DNA of 64,000 nucleotides from positions 1 to 64,000 of the forward strand of contig CALFER010000021.1 in the NCBI GenBank assembly GCA_937951895.1. The letters are read 5' to 3'. The stretch is from an uncultured bacterium (GTDB lineage Bacteria; CSSED10-310; CALFER01). Within the stretch, counting starts at the first letter, position 1; each line of letters starts with the position of its first letter. Of this stretch, positions 18,901 through 26,459 are shown in pieces. The notes under the pieces are model-generated. The model had not been told where the DNA came from. It did not search any database and saw only the letters and a program-made list of their open reading frames with translations. Position numbers and translations under genes: made by a program.

Positions 18901-19813
18901 GATCTACCGGCAGCTCAACGAAATCATGTATCAGGGCCCCTGCCTCGTGAATATCGCCGTGATTCATCACGAACAGGGCCGTTTCGAACGCGCGCTGTCG
19001 GTCTACCAGGAATCGCTCGAGATCCACCGCCGGATCGGTGATCTGCGCTCCGAAGCCGTAACTCTTTCGAACATCGCCTCCCTGCTGCCATCGATGAATC
19101 GCGCCGACGAAGCCGGTGCGATGTATCTGAAAGCCCTCGAGATTCTCCGCGACATCGGCGATCGGGGAAACGAGGGCAAGACACTTCGGAGCTATGCCAT
19201 GTTTCTGCATCAGCAGGGCGATCCTGTGCAAGCCCGCAATCTCCTGGAACAGGCTCTCGGCATCCATCGCGAAGTCGATGATCGATACTCGGAAATCCGC
19301 GCCCTGCGCCATCTCGCGACCATGCACGCCGACGAGGGGAATCTCGGTGAGGCCTTCCGGTTGCTCGATGAAACCCTCTCGCTCGAAAGGAAAATCAACC
19401 GCCGGCTGAGCGAAGCGGTGACGCTGTATCATCTCGCCGGGCTCAAGAGACGGGCGACCGGCGATCTGGATGCCGCCGGAGAACTGATTCGCGGCGTCGA
19501 GATGCTGGCGATCGAGTTGAACAATCCGGAGGTCCAGATCGTGTGTCTGTGTGAGCGTGGGCATATTGAACTGGCCCGGGGCCGCGCCTGCCGGAACCTG
19601 CTGGAAGACGCAAAAACACGCGCCCGGGACGCGCACCTGACCAGTGAAAGCGAGCGCAGCAAGGCTATTCAGCGACTCGAGCGCGCCATCATCGCCTTCG
19701 AACGCAACGCACCTCTGTTCCGTGGCGAATGCCCGGACGATCTGTCGGAAAGCTTCAGAATCTGGCTGGCGCGAACCGGGCAGTTCACCGAACCGCAGAA
19801 CGGCAACACCTGA
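15971..19813 (+). CDS. Ser/Thr kinase-ATPase-TPR signalling protein (PknK-like)
   Basis: A 1280-residue multidomain protein. The N-terminal Hanks-type kinase (about 10-345) has a Gly-rich loop (IGHGGMGVVYRG), Lys41 (VAIKTV), HRD at 199-201 (IVHRDLKPSN) and DFG at 219-221. About 75 residues rich in acidic and Pro residues are inserted before helix E. An AAA/STAND-type ATPase module follows, with Walker A GTAGIGKT (392-399) and Walker B LLIILDDLHWSDD, then a long tail of TPR repeats (about 900-1250; for example GDLDGAMQYYESALEIHRAVGD). The arrangement resembles PknK and similar kinase-regulators that sense through the TPR array and phosphorylate partners. It is divergent from the histidine kinase gene with 126 bp between starts, so shared regulation is possible. 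Start ATG chosen over any upstream extension because it begins the kinase fold. Confidence 0.9.
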   Translation: MNTGVPDQIGSYVILEEIGHGGMGVVYRGIHRETGVEVAIKTVYIQRESQLDSIRREIRALARIHHPGVVTVLDQGVRDGLPWYAMNLLKGITLRQYAINRLIDRSGIRETRSTLPDGPTRDSHAVPSDWMPHLLATTLGDDLPVEEEHAGDAEIPSDFPYPELPAVLPDVSGTLPDLLRIFYRLCVTLSYLHGEGIVHRDLKPSNIILQPDGMPVIMDFGLVVRFWGDVSREELEAGSHAGGTMLYIAPEQIMDTPVDARADLYSLGCLMYELLTGHVPFRVDSVESILKAQLYAEPPPPSRLVNGIPPELDAMILKLLAKRPIDRIGHADDVAADLRRLGADTSGVEGFPRSKSYLYRPGFAGREAVFQEVETGLRSLDAGVGEFILVDGTAGIGKTRFLMELARTGRRLRCHVVSSECAPHLHDLSHTNTLRPPLFPLKRLLQSIADYCLGRGPELTAKIIGKHRNLLAMYEPRFRELLTDTPDQPLPELPPDAARLRLFTALTQILSAFCAERPLLIILDDLHWSDDLTVGYLSFLLRTGHLGRMRCTLIASYLPEDAGDAIERLQKSTSVRRIRLERLTEPDIGMMVAEMLAMSSPPETLTHFLFRMSDGNPFFVAEYLRSAVAEGLLFRGQSNTWQVGDDGEHDATMAEFEALPLPRSLSELLDHRFLKLSEGASAILRTAAVLGREFEVVLLWHIVQFNDSVLDAIDELTRRQVLEEPVPGKLRFSSDMIRQLMLRRTPRADLAELHRKAAEAIEFHFPATISEMALQLGYHWEEAGDGVRAADYLTQAARQAKQRSALKEAEHLYRKAIHLSDRTAPSTLSLQCEFVRTVLILTGQFKAAQEQYEATLAEARRAGDRRSEAEALLGLSEVVRIFGRLADSLQDAADALAISRALDDRKLEAAGFRALGKCRMEQGDLDGAMQYYESALEIHRAVGDRISEASVSAHIARVRSNQGRMNEALILYEQAMLIYRQLNEIMYQGPCLVNIAVIHHEQGRFERALSVYQESLEIHRRIGDLRSEAVTLSNIASLLPSMNRADEAGAMYLKALEILRDIGDRGNEGKTLRSYAMFLHQQGDPVQARNLLEQALGIHREVDDRYSEIRALRHLATMHADEGNLGEAFRLLDETLSLERKINRRLSEAVTLYHLAGLKRRATGDLDAAGELIRGVEMLAIELNNPEVQIVCLCERGHIELARGRACRNLLEDAKTRARDAHLTSESERSKAIQRLERAIIAFERNAPLFRGECPDDLSESFRIWLARTGQFTEPQNGNT

Positions 19814-19834
19814 TCCGGCGCGTCCGAATCCCCC

Positions 19835-20866
19835 TCAGTTCGTGTACCCTCTCAGATATCGCACGAAACCGCGACTGTCCGGCACGGATTTGAGTAATTC
19901 GGCATTGACCTCAGCGAAAGGTCGGTCACGATACAGAATATCCTCGATCAGCCGAACCGCCGTCGCTTCATCCATAAACCGCCGTGTGTAGGCGATCGCG
20001 ATTTCCGATGCGAGTTTCGACCGGCAATCCGAAATCTCCTTGATCCGCTTGAGGGGATCCGTCTCGTGCCCGTTGATGTAAATCACTTTGATGTAGCCGC
20101 CCACACCCGCGCACAGATCGATGGCGAAATTGAGACCTTCGATCATCTTGAGCGTGCCGATGCCCCGATCGATGCTGCCGCGCCGTTCCGGAATCGATCG
20201 GGCATTGGCGAAATCGGTGTAGAGGTGGTCGCAGATATCGAGACCGGAGCCCTCCGCAAGATAGATTTCACTGACGGGTTCGCAGGTCGGATCGATCAGG
20301 GAGAGCAGATAGATGCGGAAGCCGTCGGCAGGAGAATAACCGGCGATGATGCCTGCATTGAGAAACACGCCGGTGACGGCGCCGCCGCGCGATGACCAGG
20401 TCAGGTATTCCGGAATCTGATCGATGATCTTTTTGTCCTTGATTTCGATGCGCCGGCCGTCACGCTCGTACGACCCGGCAATGAACTCGCTCGAGGTAAA
20501 ACCGAATTTGCCCTTGAGTTGCTGGTCGATGTGGTCGTGTTTGAGACGGGTCTGTTCGTCGTATGCCAACTGAGCGACATCGTTGACCGACATGAAGTGC
20601 TGCGGCTGCCGGCTGTCCTTCCATACCGCGAACCGCTGACTCATCCGCTTGGTCATGTTCGTGGTCCATTCATCACCGAGCGTCGAGGTGCCGGTGTTGC
20701 CGTAGCAGACCGCGATGCCGGATCCCGCCAGAACGTCCGATGTCACGATCGGCCGGATCTTGTCACACGAATCGATCTTCATTTCCTCGTCGTTCCACGT
20801 GCGCTGCTCATCACAGACCAGAATGCCTGATTTTTCGTCGAATCGTAACGCGTTGATCGATGTCAT
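19835..20866 (-). CDS. Proteasome-fold Ntn-hydrolase-like protein, putatively catalytic (Thr2)
   Basis: A 343-residue protein. No family name can be given, but several features match the proteasome beta fold. Thr is directly after the initiator Met (MTSINALRF). An acidic strand end ILVCDEQRT aligns with the Asp/Glu17 region, followed by WNDEEMK with a Lys in the Lys33 area. A FLNAGIIAGY strand leads to LAEGSGLD, like the GSG motif. A helix-strand pair FAIDLCAGVGGYIKVIYI resembles the typical Ai..A...GG.i.v..I. An insert of about 90 residues and a helical C-terminus make it longer than HslV or 20S beta subunits. It is a clear paralogue of the next gene, 11 bp upstream. No unfoldase is encoded nearby. 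Functional assignment is inference from motif order. Confidence 0.6.
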   Translation of the reverse strand: MTSINALRFDEKSGILVCDEQRTWNDEEMKIDSCDKIRPIVTSDVLAGSGIAVCYGNTGTSTLGDEWTTNMTKRMSQRFAVWKDSRQPQHFMSVNDVAQLAYDEQTRLKHDHIDQQLKGKFGFTSSEFIAGSYERDGRRIEIKDKKIIDQIPEYLTWSSRGGAVTGVFLNAGIIAGYSPADGFRIYLLSLIDPTCEPVSEIYLAEGSGLDICDHLYTDFANARSIPERRGSIDRGIGTLKMIEGLNFAIDLCAGVGGYIKVIYINGHETDPLKRIKEISDCRSKLASEIAIAYTRRFMDEATAVRLIEDILYRDRPFAEVNAELLKSVPDSRGFVRYLRGYTN

Positions 20867-20877
20867 GGCGCGTCTCC

Positions 20878-21954
20878 TTATTGCTTTGCGGGAATCGCCG
20901 CGGGGGTGACGATCCGGGGAATTTCGTCCAGTTTATAGCCGCGCAGGGCCAGTTCCAGCGCCTGGGCATCCGTGGCCTTCTTGAACAACTCGGCCTCGAT
21001 CCGACTGTCTTTCTCGTTTTTCAGCAGAAGCCGCTCGACCAGCCATTCCGCTTTTTTTCGATCGATGTATCCGCCTCGCAGGGCCTTGACGATTTCGACC
21101 GCCACCCGCGAGGTATCGTCGAACGTCTCGCGATATCGCTGATCCTTCGATGCGCCGTCGACAATCACGATGTTGATGTTTCCACCGGTTTCCTGAAAGG
21201 TCTCCATCGCATTGATGGCGGCGTCGATCAGCGTCACGAGACCTTCCGCGGGCAGGCACCCCTCTCTGCGCACCTCGAGCGGTTTGCGGTTCAGAAACTG
21301 GGCCAGGACGATACCGGAGGCGTATTTCCCCGAGCCGAACGCATCCCAGCCTTCATGGTTGTAGCACATGACGAATTTGGAGGGGTCGAGGAAATAGCCC
21401 GTGATGCCGCGTTCCGCATCGTATCCGAAGGTGGTCGCCCGGCACTTGAACCACGCCTTGCTCAACCGCCCCTCCTCGTCGCCCGTCGCAATCTTCACCG
21501 CCCGATCGCGCACCGCATCCTGCTTGATCTCGATCGACTTGCCATCCGGGGTCGAATAGCTGCCCTGCGTGACGTCCGTCGAGTCGAAACCGTAAAAGAG
21601 TTTGAGTCTGAGATCGATGCGTTTGCGGATCACGGCGTGCATGGATTCGAGAGCGATTCGTGAGATATCCTCGACGGTTTTGAAGGGAGGATTGGCAATG
21701 CCGTTTTCACCGCGGCCGTCCCAGAGTTCCCGGATACGGGCCCGGGCATGCTGAACGATCTCGTGGTGCAGACTGGCGTAACCTGAACCACCGTAGGCGA
21801 CTTCGATCCCCAATGCACCGGCGATGTCGGGGTCGACGAGACGATACAGGCTTTCCTGATGAGCCTTCCGGCGGAATCGCATGTTCCAGAAGCCTTCATC
21901 CGCCAGAATGGCACCCATTTTCCCGTTGAATCTCAAGGCTGCAACCAGTCCCAT
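20878..21954 (-). CDS. Proteasome-fold Ntn-hydrolase-like paralogue, putatively non-catalytic
   Basis: A 358-residue paralogue of the following gene. N-termini align (MGLVAALRF against MTSINALRF; GAILADEG against GILVCDEQ; VAYGGSGYASL against VCYGNTGTSTL). Later landmarks also match: TTFGYDAERGITGYFLDP, WDAFGSGK, and DAAINAMETFQETGGNINIVIV. Position 2 is Gly rather than Thr, so if the fold is right this subunit lacks the Ntn nucleophile, reminiscent of an alpha/beta or active/inactive pair. It is the first of the two genes, 75 bp downstream of a zinc-ribbon gene on the same strand. No signal peptide; expected cytoplasmic. The C-terminal 20 residues are Pro/Ala-rich. Confidence 0.58.
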   Translation of the reverse strand: MGLVAALRFNGKMGAILADEGFWNMRFRRKAHQESLYRLVDPDIAGALGIEVAYGGSGYASLHHEIVQHARARIRELWDGRGENGIANPPFKTVEDISRIALESMHAVIRKRIDLRLKLFYGFDSTDVTQGSYSTPDGKSIEIKQDAVRDRAVKIATGDEEGRLSKAWFKCRATTFGYDAERGITGYFLDPSKFVMCYNHEGWDAFGSGKYASGIVLAQFLNRKPLEVRREGCLPAEGLVTLIDAAINAMETFQETGGNINIVIVDGASKDQRYRETFDDTSRVAVEIVKALRGGYIDRKKAEWLVERLLLKNEKDSRIEAELFKKATDAQALELALRGYKLDEIPRIVTPAAIPAKQ

Positions 21955-22029
21955 ACCATTCTCCCTTCGCGATGAAATCCGACCGTTCCGGACGAAGTGC
22001 CGGAGCGGAAGATGGAAGGAATAATATAG

Positions 22030-22239
22030 CTAAAAAGAGTTCAGATGGGAAGCAGGACGTGTCTTTTTCTGCTTGTTTCTTGCGCGTGCACGCAGAGCCT
22101 CGCTGCACGGCATGCACGTCACTTTCCTGACACCATCGATTTTCCAGATGTGGTGTTTGAAGGTACGTTTTCCGCAGAGTTCACATCGGCGCGGAAGCAG
22201 TCGCGACACGCCGTCCAGAATCCAACCGGGGATGATCAT
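22030..22239 (-). CDS. Small zinc-ribbon protein
   Basis: A 69-residue protein with two CxxC knuckles, Cys19/Cys22 (CELCGKR) and Cys42/Cys45 (CMPCSEA), 19 residues apart, and a basic C-terminal tail (ARARNKQKKTR). This is a plausible zinc ribbon for nucleic-acid or protein binding. The start ATG is preceded by ggagtggaac, supporting a real gene. It is the first gene upstream of the proteasome-like pair on the same strand, with a 75-bp gap, so it may be part of the same transcript. Confidence 0.65.
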   Translation of the reverse strand: MIIPGWILDGVSRLLPRRCELCGKRTFKHHIWKIDGVRKVTCMPCSEALRARARNKQKKTRPASHLNSF

Positions 22240-22427
22240 GTTCCACTCCGTCTTTTATCACGCGAAAAGGCCGGAACAGTTGCGTTCCTTCGCCCACGCC
22301 CCATGTCAGAGTAGATACATCATGGAAAAATTTCCACACAAAAAAGGGACTTGCCGCGCGGGAAACTGCTTTCATTGTGGACTGCCGACCGGCATTCCTG
22401 TTGTGTCCTCGAGGATTTACCGATAGA

Positions 22428-22443
22428 ATGAAACCGGTTTCAT
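22428..22443. promoter_or_regulatory. 16-bp perfect palindrome upstream of ndk
   Basis: ATGAAACCGGTTTCAT is a perfect palindrome 30 bp before the ndk start. The core TGnAACCGGTTnCA resembles operators of LacI-family regulators. No such regulator is encoded in the window, so its use is uncertain. Confidence 0.4.
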
Positions 22444-22473
22444 CAAACAGCTCTTCATCATGGAGGATTCGGC

Positions 22474-23025
22474 ATGTCATACGAACGGACACTGATCATC
22501 TTCAAGCCGGATGCTGTCCGCAGGCGTCTGATCGGACGGGTTTTTTCACGTTTCGAAGACGCCGGTCTCGATCTGCTCGCATGCAAGGTCTTCAATCCGG
22601 CCTCACCGGAACTCATCGCCGCCCATTACAAGAGCACACCGGAATGGCTCAGGGGTGTCGGCGAGAAAACCCTGAAAAGCTACAGGGACCTGGGGAAAGA
22701 CATCATCCGGGGATTCGGAACGGACGAGCCGGAAAAAATCGGGTTGATCGTCAAGAATCGACTGCTGACCTACATGACCTCGGGCCCCGTCGTCGCGGCA
22801 GTCCTCGGAGGCAATCTGGCGATCCGGAAAGTCCGCGCCCTGGTCGGTTACACGATCCCGGCAGAAGCTGCCGCGGGCACCGTGCGCGGGGATTTCTCAT
22901 CCGATTCACCGGATCTCGCAACGGCCGAAGGACGTTCCGTCGAGAATCTGATTCATGCGTCAGGGGCTCCGGACGAGGCTGCCGAAGAGATCATGCTGTG
23001 GTTTGGCGAGGATTGCGTGTTGTGA
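22474..23025 (+). CDS. ndk: Nucleoside-diphosphate kinase
   Basis: Transfers the gamma phosphate from ATP to nucleoside diphosphates through a phosphohistidine. Conserved features are LIIFKPDAV (Lys11), the IRKVRALVGYT strand, GTVRGDF and the active-site His161 in ENLIHASG. At 183 residues it is longer than the usual 140-150 because of an insert at about 57-100 (WLRGVGEKTLKSYRDLGKD), seen in some archaeal and deep-branching bacterial enzymes. The start ATG follows tggagg. It overlaps the start of tag (GTGA), implying cotranscription. Confidence 0.95.
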   Translation: MSYERTLIIFKPDAVRRRLIGRVFSRFEDAGLDLLACKVFNPASPELIAAHYKSTPEWLRGVGEKTLKSYRDLGKDIIRGFGTDEPEKIGLIVKNRLLTYMTSGPVVAAVLGGNLAIRKVRALVGYTIPAEAAAGTVRGDFSSDSPDLATAEGRSVENLIHASGAPDEAAEEIMLWFGEDCVL

Positions 23026-23612
23026 GCGCTTCGCAGCCGATGATCGTGCCGCTGTCGAGATGTCTGTGGGCCGGGTCCGACCCCCTTTACATTCAGTATC
23101 ATGACACGGAGTGGGGGGTTCCGGTATACGATGACGGGAAACTGTTCGAGATGCTCGTGCTGGAGTCCTTCCAGGCCGGTCTGAGCTGGCTGACGATTCT
23201 CAGGAAACGGGAAAACTTCCGGAAGGCGTTTGCCGGCTTCGATCCGGTGCTCGTGGCGCGTTTCGACGATCGCGACCGTGAGCGGCTGTTGAGCGACGCG
23301 GGGATTGTGCGCAACCGGGCGAAGATCGATGCGGCGATCGGCAACGCGGCCTGTTTTCTGAAGATCCAGGATGCACGGGGCAGTTTTGCGTCGTATGCCT
23401 GGGAGTTCGTCGGCAACACACCCATCGTGGCATCACCCCGGCCCGGAACCCTGGCGGATTTCAGACCGAGGTCCCGCGAATCCGACGAGATGGCCGCCGA
23501 CATGAAGCGTCGCGGGTTTCGATTTTTCGGGACGACTATCTGCTATGCCCACATGCAGGCATGCGGAATGGTGGACGACCACATGGAGGGTTGTTTCCGG
23601 GCGACCGGTTGA
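23022..23612 (+). CDS. tag: DNA-3-methyladenine glycosylase I
   Basis: Base-excision repair glycosylase that removes 3-methyladenine from alkylated DNA. Family hallmarks are RCLWAG, YHDTEWGVP, FQAGLSWLTILRKR, and NTPIV. The zinc site is formed by Cys14, His27 and the terminal CYAHMQACGM and DDHMEGC region. I place the start at GTG 23022, overlapping the ndk stop by 4 bp with gagga 10 bp upstream (196 residues); ATG 23040 would give 190 residues. Both are close to the E. coli length. It ends 3 bp before the convergent membrane-protein gene. Confidence 0.93.
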   Translation: MSASQPMIVPLSRCLWAGSDPLYIQYHDTEWGVPVYDDGKLFEMLVLESFQAGLSWLTILRKRENFRKAFAGFDPVLVARFDDRDRERLLSDAGIVRNRAKIDAAIGNAACFLKIQDARGSFASYAWEFVGNTPIVASPRPGTLADFRPRSRESDEMAADMKRRGFRFFGTTICYAHMQACGMVDDHMEGCFRATG

Positions 23613-23615
23613 GGG

Positions 23616-24227
23616 TCAGAGTCCGAATCGCGCGAGCTGCCTGTCGTGAAACCGGGACAGCAGCAACTGGGAGATGATCGCGCCGCACATGGCGAGGAAC
23701 ATGTCCCACTGGGTATCCCAGATATCGCCCTGGACGGCCAGGAAGGCATCGGCCTTGGATCCGGAAGCCAGAGCGACCCACCATTCGATGAATTCGAAAA
23801 AGGCGCTGAACGCGAGACAGATCGAGACGACGATGTAGAACATCCATCCGCCTCGTTTCATGACATGGTTGCGGATCAGCACCTCACGGGCGAGGATCGC
23901 GGGAATGAATCCCTGAGCGAAGTGACCGACCCGGTCGTAATGGTTCCGACTCAGGTCGAAGGTATCGCGCAGCCAGTTGAACAGGGGCATTTCGGCATAG
24001 GTATAGCGGCCGCCGATGATGAGGATGATCGAGTGGAGGGCGATGAGCGTGTAGAGGAGGGTGGTGAGTTTGGTGCGGGGGTAGAGGATCATGAGGAGCG
24101 GCACGCCGACGATGACCCAGACGACCTCGAGAAACCAGGTGAAACGGTCGGCGGGGTGGATCGCGGACCAGATGAAGAATAGGGCAACGATCGCAAGCAA
24201 CAATAAATGCTGATGAGGATCTTTCAT
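23616..24227 (-). CDS. YjdF/DUF2238-type inner membrane protein
   Basis: A 203-residue integral membrane protein with about six hydrophobic segments. It contains the DUF2238 signature GGRYTYAEMPLFNW, followed by SRNHYDRVGHFAQG, a FEFIEWW segment and the conserved QGDIWDTQWDM segment. The biochemical role of the family is unknown. The gene is divergent from lipA and convergent with tag. Confidence 0.88.
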   Translation of the reverse strand: MKDPHQHLLLLAIVALFFIWSAIHPADRFTWFLEVVWVIVGVPLLMILYPRTKLTTLLYTLIALHSIILIIGGRYTYAEMPLFNWLRDTFDLSRNHYDRVGHFAQGFIPAILAREVLIRNHVMKRGGWMFYIVVSICLAFSAFFEFIEWWVALASGSKADAFLAVQGDIWDTQWDMFLAMCGAIISQLLLSRFHDRQLARFGL

Positions 24228-24362
24228 GTCATGTGTCTCTCCGGGTTGACCGCTTCTTCATATCATCGATCATCTGATTTCTCAATGACAAGCCATCGAC
24301 CGTGACGGGTGCGGCGCGATCTCGCTTGCATCCCGTGGCCAGCCGGATTAGGATGCCGCCGC

Positions 24363-25214
24363 ATGACTCCTTCACGACTCCCCCCATGGCTCAAAGTTCC
24401 GCTCGGTCACGGCGACCAGTACAAAGCCGTGCGCCAGGCCCTGGCCGCGCAGGGGCTCCATACCGTCTGCGCCAGTGCCCGCTGCCCGAATCTCGGGGAA
24501 TGCTGGAGCGCCGGCACGGCCACCTTCATGATTCTCGGCAACACCTGCACCCGCAACTGCGGCTTCTGTGCCGTCGACCACGGAACACCTCCCCCGCCGT
24601 CTCCGGATGAGCCCGAACGGATTCTCGCCGCCGTCCGGCGTCTCGGACTGAAATACGTCGTCATCACGTCCGTCACCCGGGATGATCTCCCTGACGGAGG
24701 TTCTTCGCAGTTTGCCCGAGTGATCCGGCACCTGAAGGAAAACCTGCCGGATATCCTCGTCGAGGTGCTTATCCCGGACTTTCTCGGCCACTCCGACGAT
24801 CTCGAACGGGTGCTCGCAGCCGATCCGCACATCCTGAATCACAACATTGAAACCGTTCCGCGTCTGTATTCCATCGTTCGGCCACAGGCACGCTATCATC
24901 GTTCACTGGAGTTGCTCGAACGCGCATCGAAACGCATCGGGGAGTCGCGCACCAAGAGCGGCATGATGCTCGGGATGGGTGAGACTCAGGCGGAGATCAT
25001 CGACAGTTTCCGTGATTTGCGGAAGGCGGGTGTCGGCCGGCTCACGCTGGGTCAATACCTTCAACCCACCCAGATGCATCTCGAGGTCGCCCGGTTTCTC
25101 ACACCGGATACCTTCCGCGAACTCGCAGTCATCGCTCGCGAATGCGGCTTTGTTCACGTCCATTCCGGCCCGCTTGTGCGATCGTCCTACCACGCGGAAT
25201 CAACCGCACAGTAA
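24363..25214 (+). CDS. lipA: Lipoyl synthase (radical SAM)
   Basis: Inserts two sulfurs into octanoyl groups on lipoyl-domain proteins such as pyruvate dehydrogenase E2 and glycine cleavage H protein. The auxiliary-cluster motif is CASARCPNLGEC (Cys36, 41, 47) and the radical-SAM motif is CTRNCGFC (Cys62, 66, 69). The conserved C-terminal VRSSYHAE carries the serine ligand of the auxiliary cluster. The 283-residue length is typical. An upstream in-frame extension to 24309 is unlikely because conservation begins at PPWLKVPL. No lipB or lplA lies nearby. Confidence 0.96.
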   Translation: MTPSRLPPWLKVPLGHGDQYKAVRQALAAQGLHTVCASARCPNLGECWSAGTATFMILGNTCTRNCGFCAVDHGTPPPPSPDEPERILAAVRRLGLKYVVITSVTRDDLPDGGSSQFARVIRHLKENLPDILVEVLIPDFLGHSDDLERVLAADPHILNHNIETVPRLYSIVRPQARYHRSLELLERASKRIGESRTKSGMMLGMGETQAEIIDSFRDLRKAGVGRLTLGQYLQPTQMHLEVARFLTPDTFRELAVIARECGFVHVHSGPLVRSSYHAESTAQ

Positions 25215-25231
25215 TCACGCGGATTCGGATC

Positions 25232-26311
25232 TCACTGCACCGTGTATTCCCAGACACCGCCTTCGAAATCGACACCGGCAAACAGCGTGCCGTCCGGCGA
25301 CAGCGCCAGTGCATGCATGATGAACGGGATGATGTCGTTCGGATCGCGGGGCAACCCCGTGTTCATCGGCGACCAGAAATCGCCGCCGTTGTCGGACCGG
25401 TAGACGCCGTCATAGACCGTTCCGAGATAGACCGTATCGGGTTTTGCCGGATCCGCGAGAATGCAGCGGGGTTGCGGACGAGCAGCCAATCCATCGATGG
25501 TCGTCTTCCAGCGTGATCCGCCGTTCGGGCTGCGCGCCACCATGGCATCCCCGGCTTCATTTTTCACAATGACCCACATGGTGTCCGTTCGGGAGGGATG
25601 AAATGCGATCCCCACCACCAGAGGCGACGCGGAGAACGACGGAATGACGGAGACCGATGTCCAGGACGCGCCGGCGTCCGTCGAGCGATACAGCCCTCTC
25701 AATGTTCCCGCGAAGACGACCGACGGATTGGATGGGGGAGCGGCCAGGCACTGGATTTTCAGATTGCCAAGACCCTGTCCCGAGGCATTCCAGGTCGCCC
25801 CGCCATCCGGGGAGCGGAATATGCCGTGGTCGACGGTGCCGAGCAGCAGTGTCTGGTCCGCTGTGACTGCCAGACAGCGGGGATCGACCTGATCCGGCAG
25901 CACGCCGGGCATCATCCAGTTCATCCCGCCGTCGATGCTGCGGATGAGCGCGCCGGGCAGGGTATCCTTCTTGTAGCAGACGGCATAGAGATTCTTGTCG
26001 GTGCCGAGCAGATCGACGAACATGCGTTCCTTGAGTTCCTGCGGGGTCCGGTTCAACCATGCCAGCTCTTTTGCGTCATAGACGGCGATTCCGGGACCTT
26101 GTGTATCTGCCGAACTTGCCGCTGCGAGTTTATTCGAAACGGGACTCCATGTCAGGTCACGCACTTCGTTGGCGGCCGGCCCGGGGGTCTTGATCCATTT
26201 CCCCGGATACTCAACCGGTTGTCTCGGACGGAAATACGTCCAGTACGCGCCAGCCAGTGCGATCAGACAGGCGATTTCGATCAGATAACGTATCAGTCTT
26301 CCTTTTCCCAT
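25232..26311 (-). CDS. Membrane-anchored BNR/sortilin-like beta-propeller protein
   Basis: A 359-residue protein with a single N-terminal membrane segment (about 8-26, IEIACLIALAGAYWTYF) and a periplasmic propeller of BNR/YCF48-type repeats. Visible repeats include FRSPDGGATWNASG, YRSTDAGASWTSV, ARSPNGGSRWKT and YRSDNGGDFWSP. It is homologous to the two secreted proteins at 28932-32157 but lacks their PT linker and C-terminal domain. It is therefore a natural variant in which a TM anchor replaces the C-terminal module. Start ATG at 26311 chosen because gagaaggactg precedes it. Ligand unknown. Confidence 0.82.
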   Translation of the reverse strand: MGKGRLIRYLIEIACLIALAGAYWTYFRPRQPVEYPGKWIKTPGPAANEVRDLTWSPVSNKLAAASSADTQGPGIAVYDAKELAWLNRTPQELKERMFVDLLGTDKNLYAVCYKKDTLPGALIRSIDGGMNWMMPGVLPDQVDPRCLAVTADQTLLLGTVDHGIFRSPDGGATWNASGQGLGNLKIQCLAAPPSNPSVVFAGTLRGLYRSTDAGASWTSVSVIPSFSASPLVVGIAFHPSRTDTMWVIVKNEAGDAMVARSPNGGSRWKTTIDGLAARPQPRCILADPAKPDTVYLGTVYDGVYRSDNGGDFWSPMNTGLPRDPNDIIPFIMHALALSPDGTLFAGVDFEGGVWEYTVQ

Positions 26312-26459
26312 AAGATCAGTCCTTCTCAATCGATGCAGTTCCGGGTTGGCTCGGTTCGATATCCCGGAAACCCTACCATACTGACACGCTGAATGGAAAT
26401 CCGACGTGCCGTTGTGATATACTTCACAGAACCATGGATATCGCGGGAAAGGAGCCGTC

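Noticed and set aside
17174..19636. 820-codon minus-strand frame
   Set aside because: Antisense to the ATPase/TPR part of the Ser/Thr kinase; composition is that of a reverse-complement shadow.
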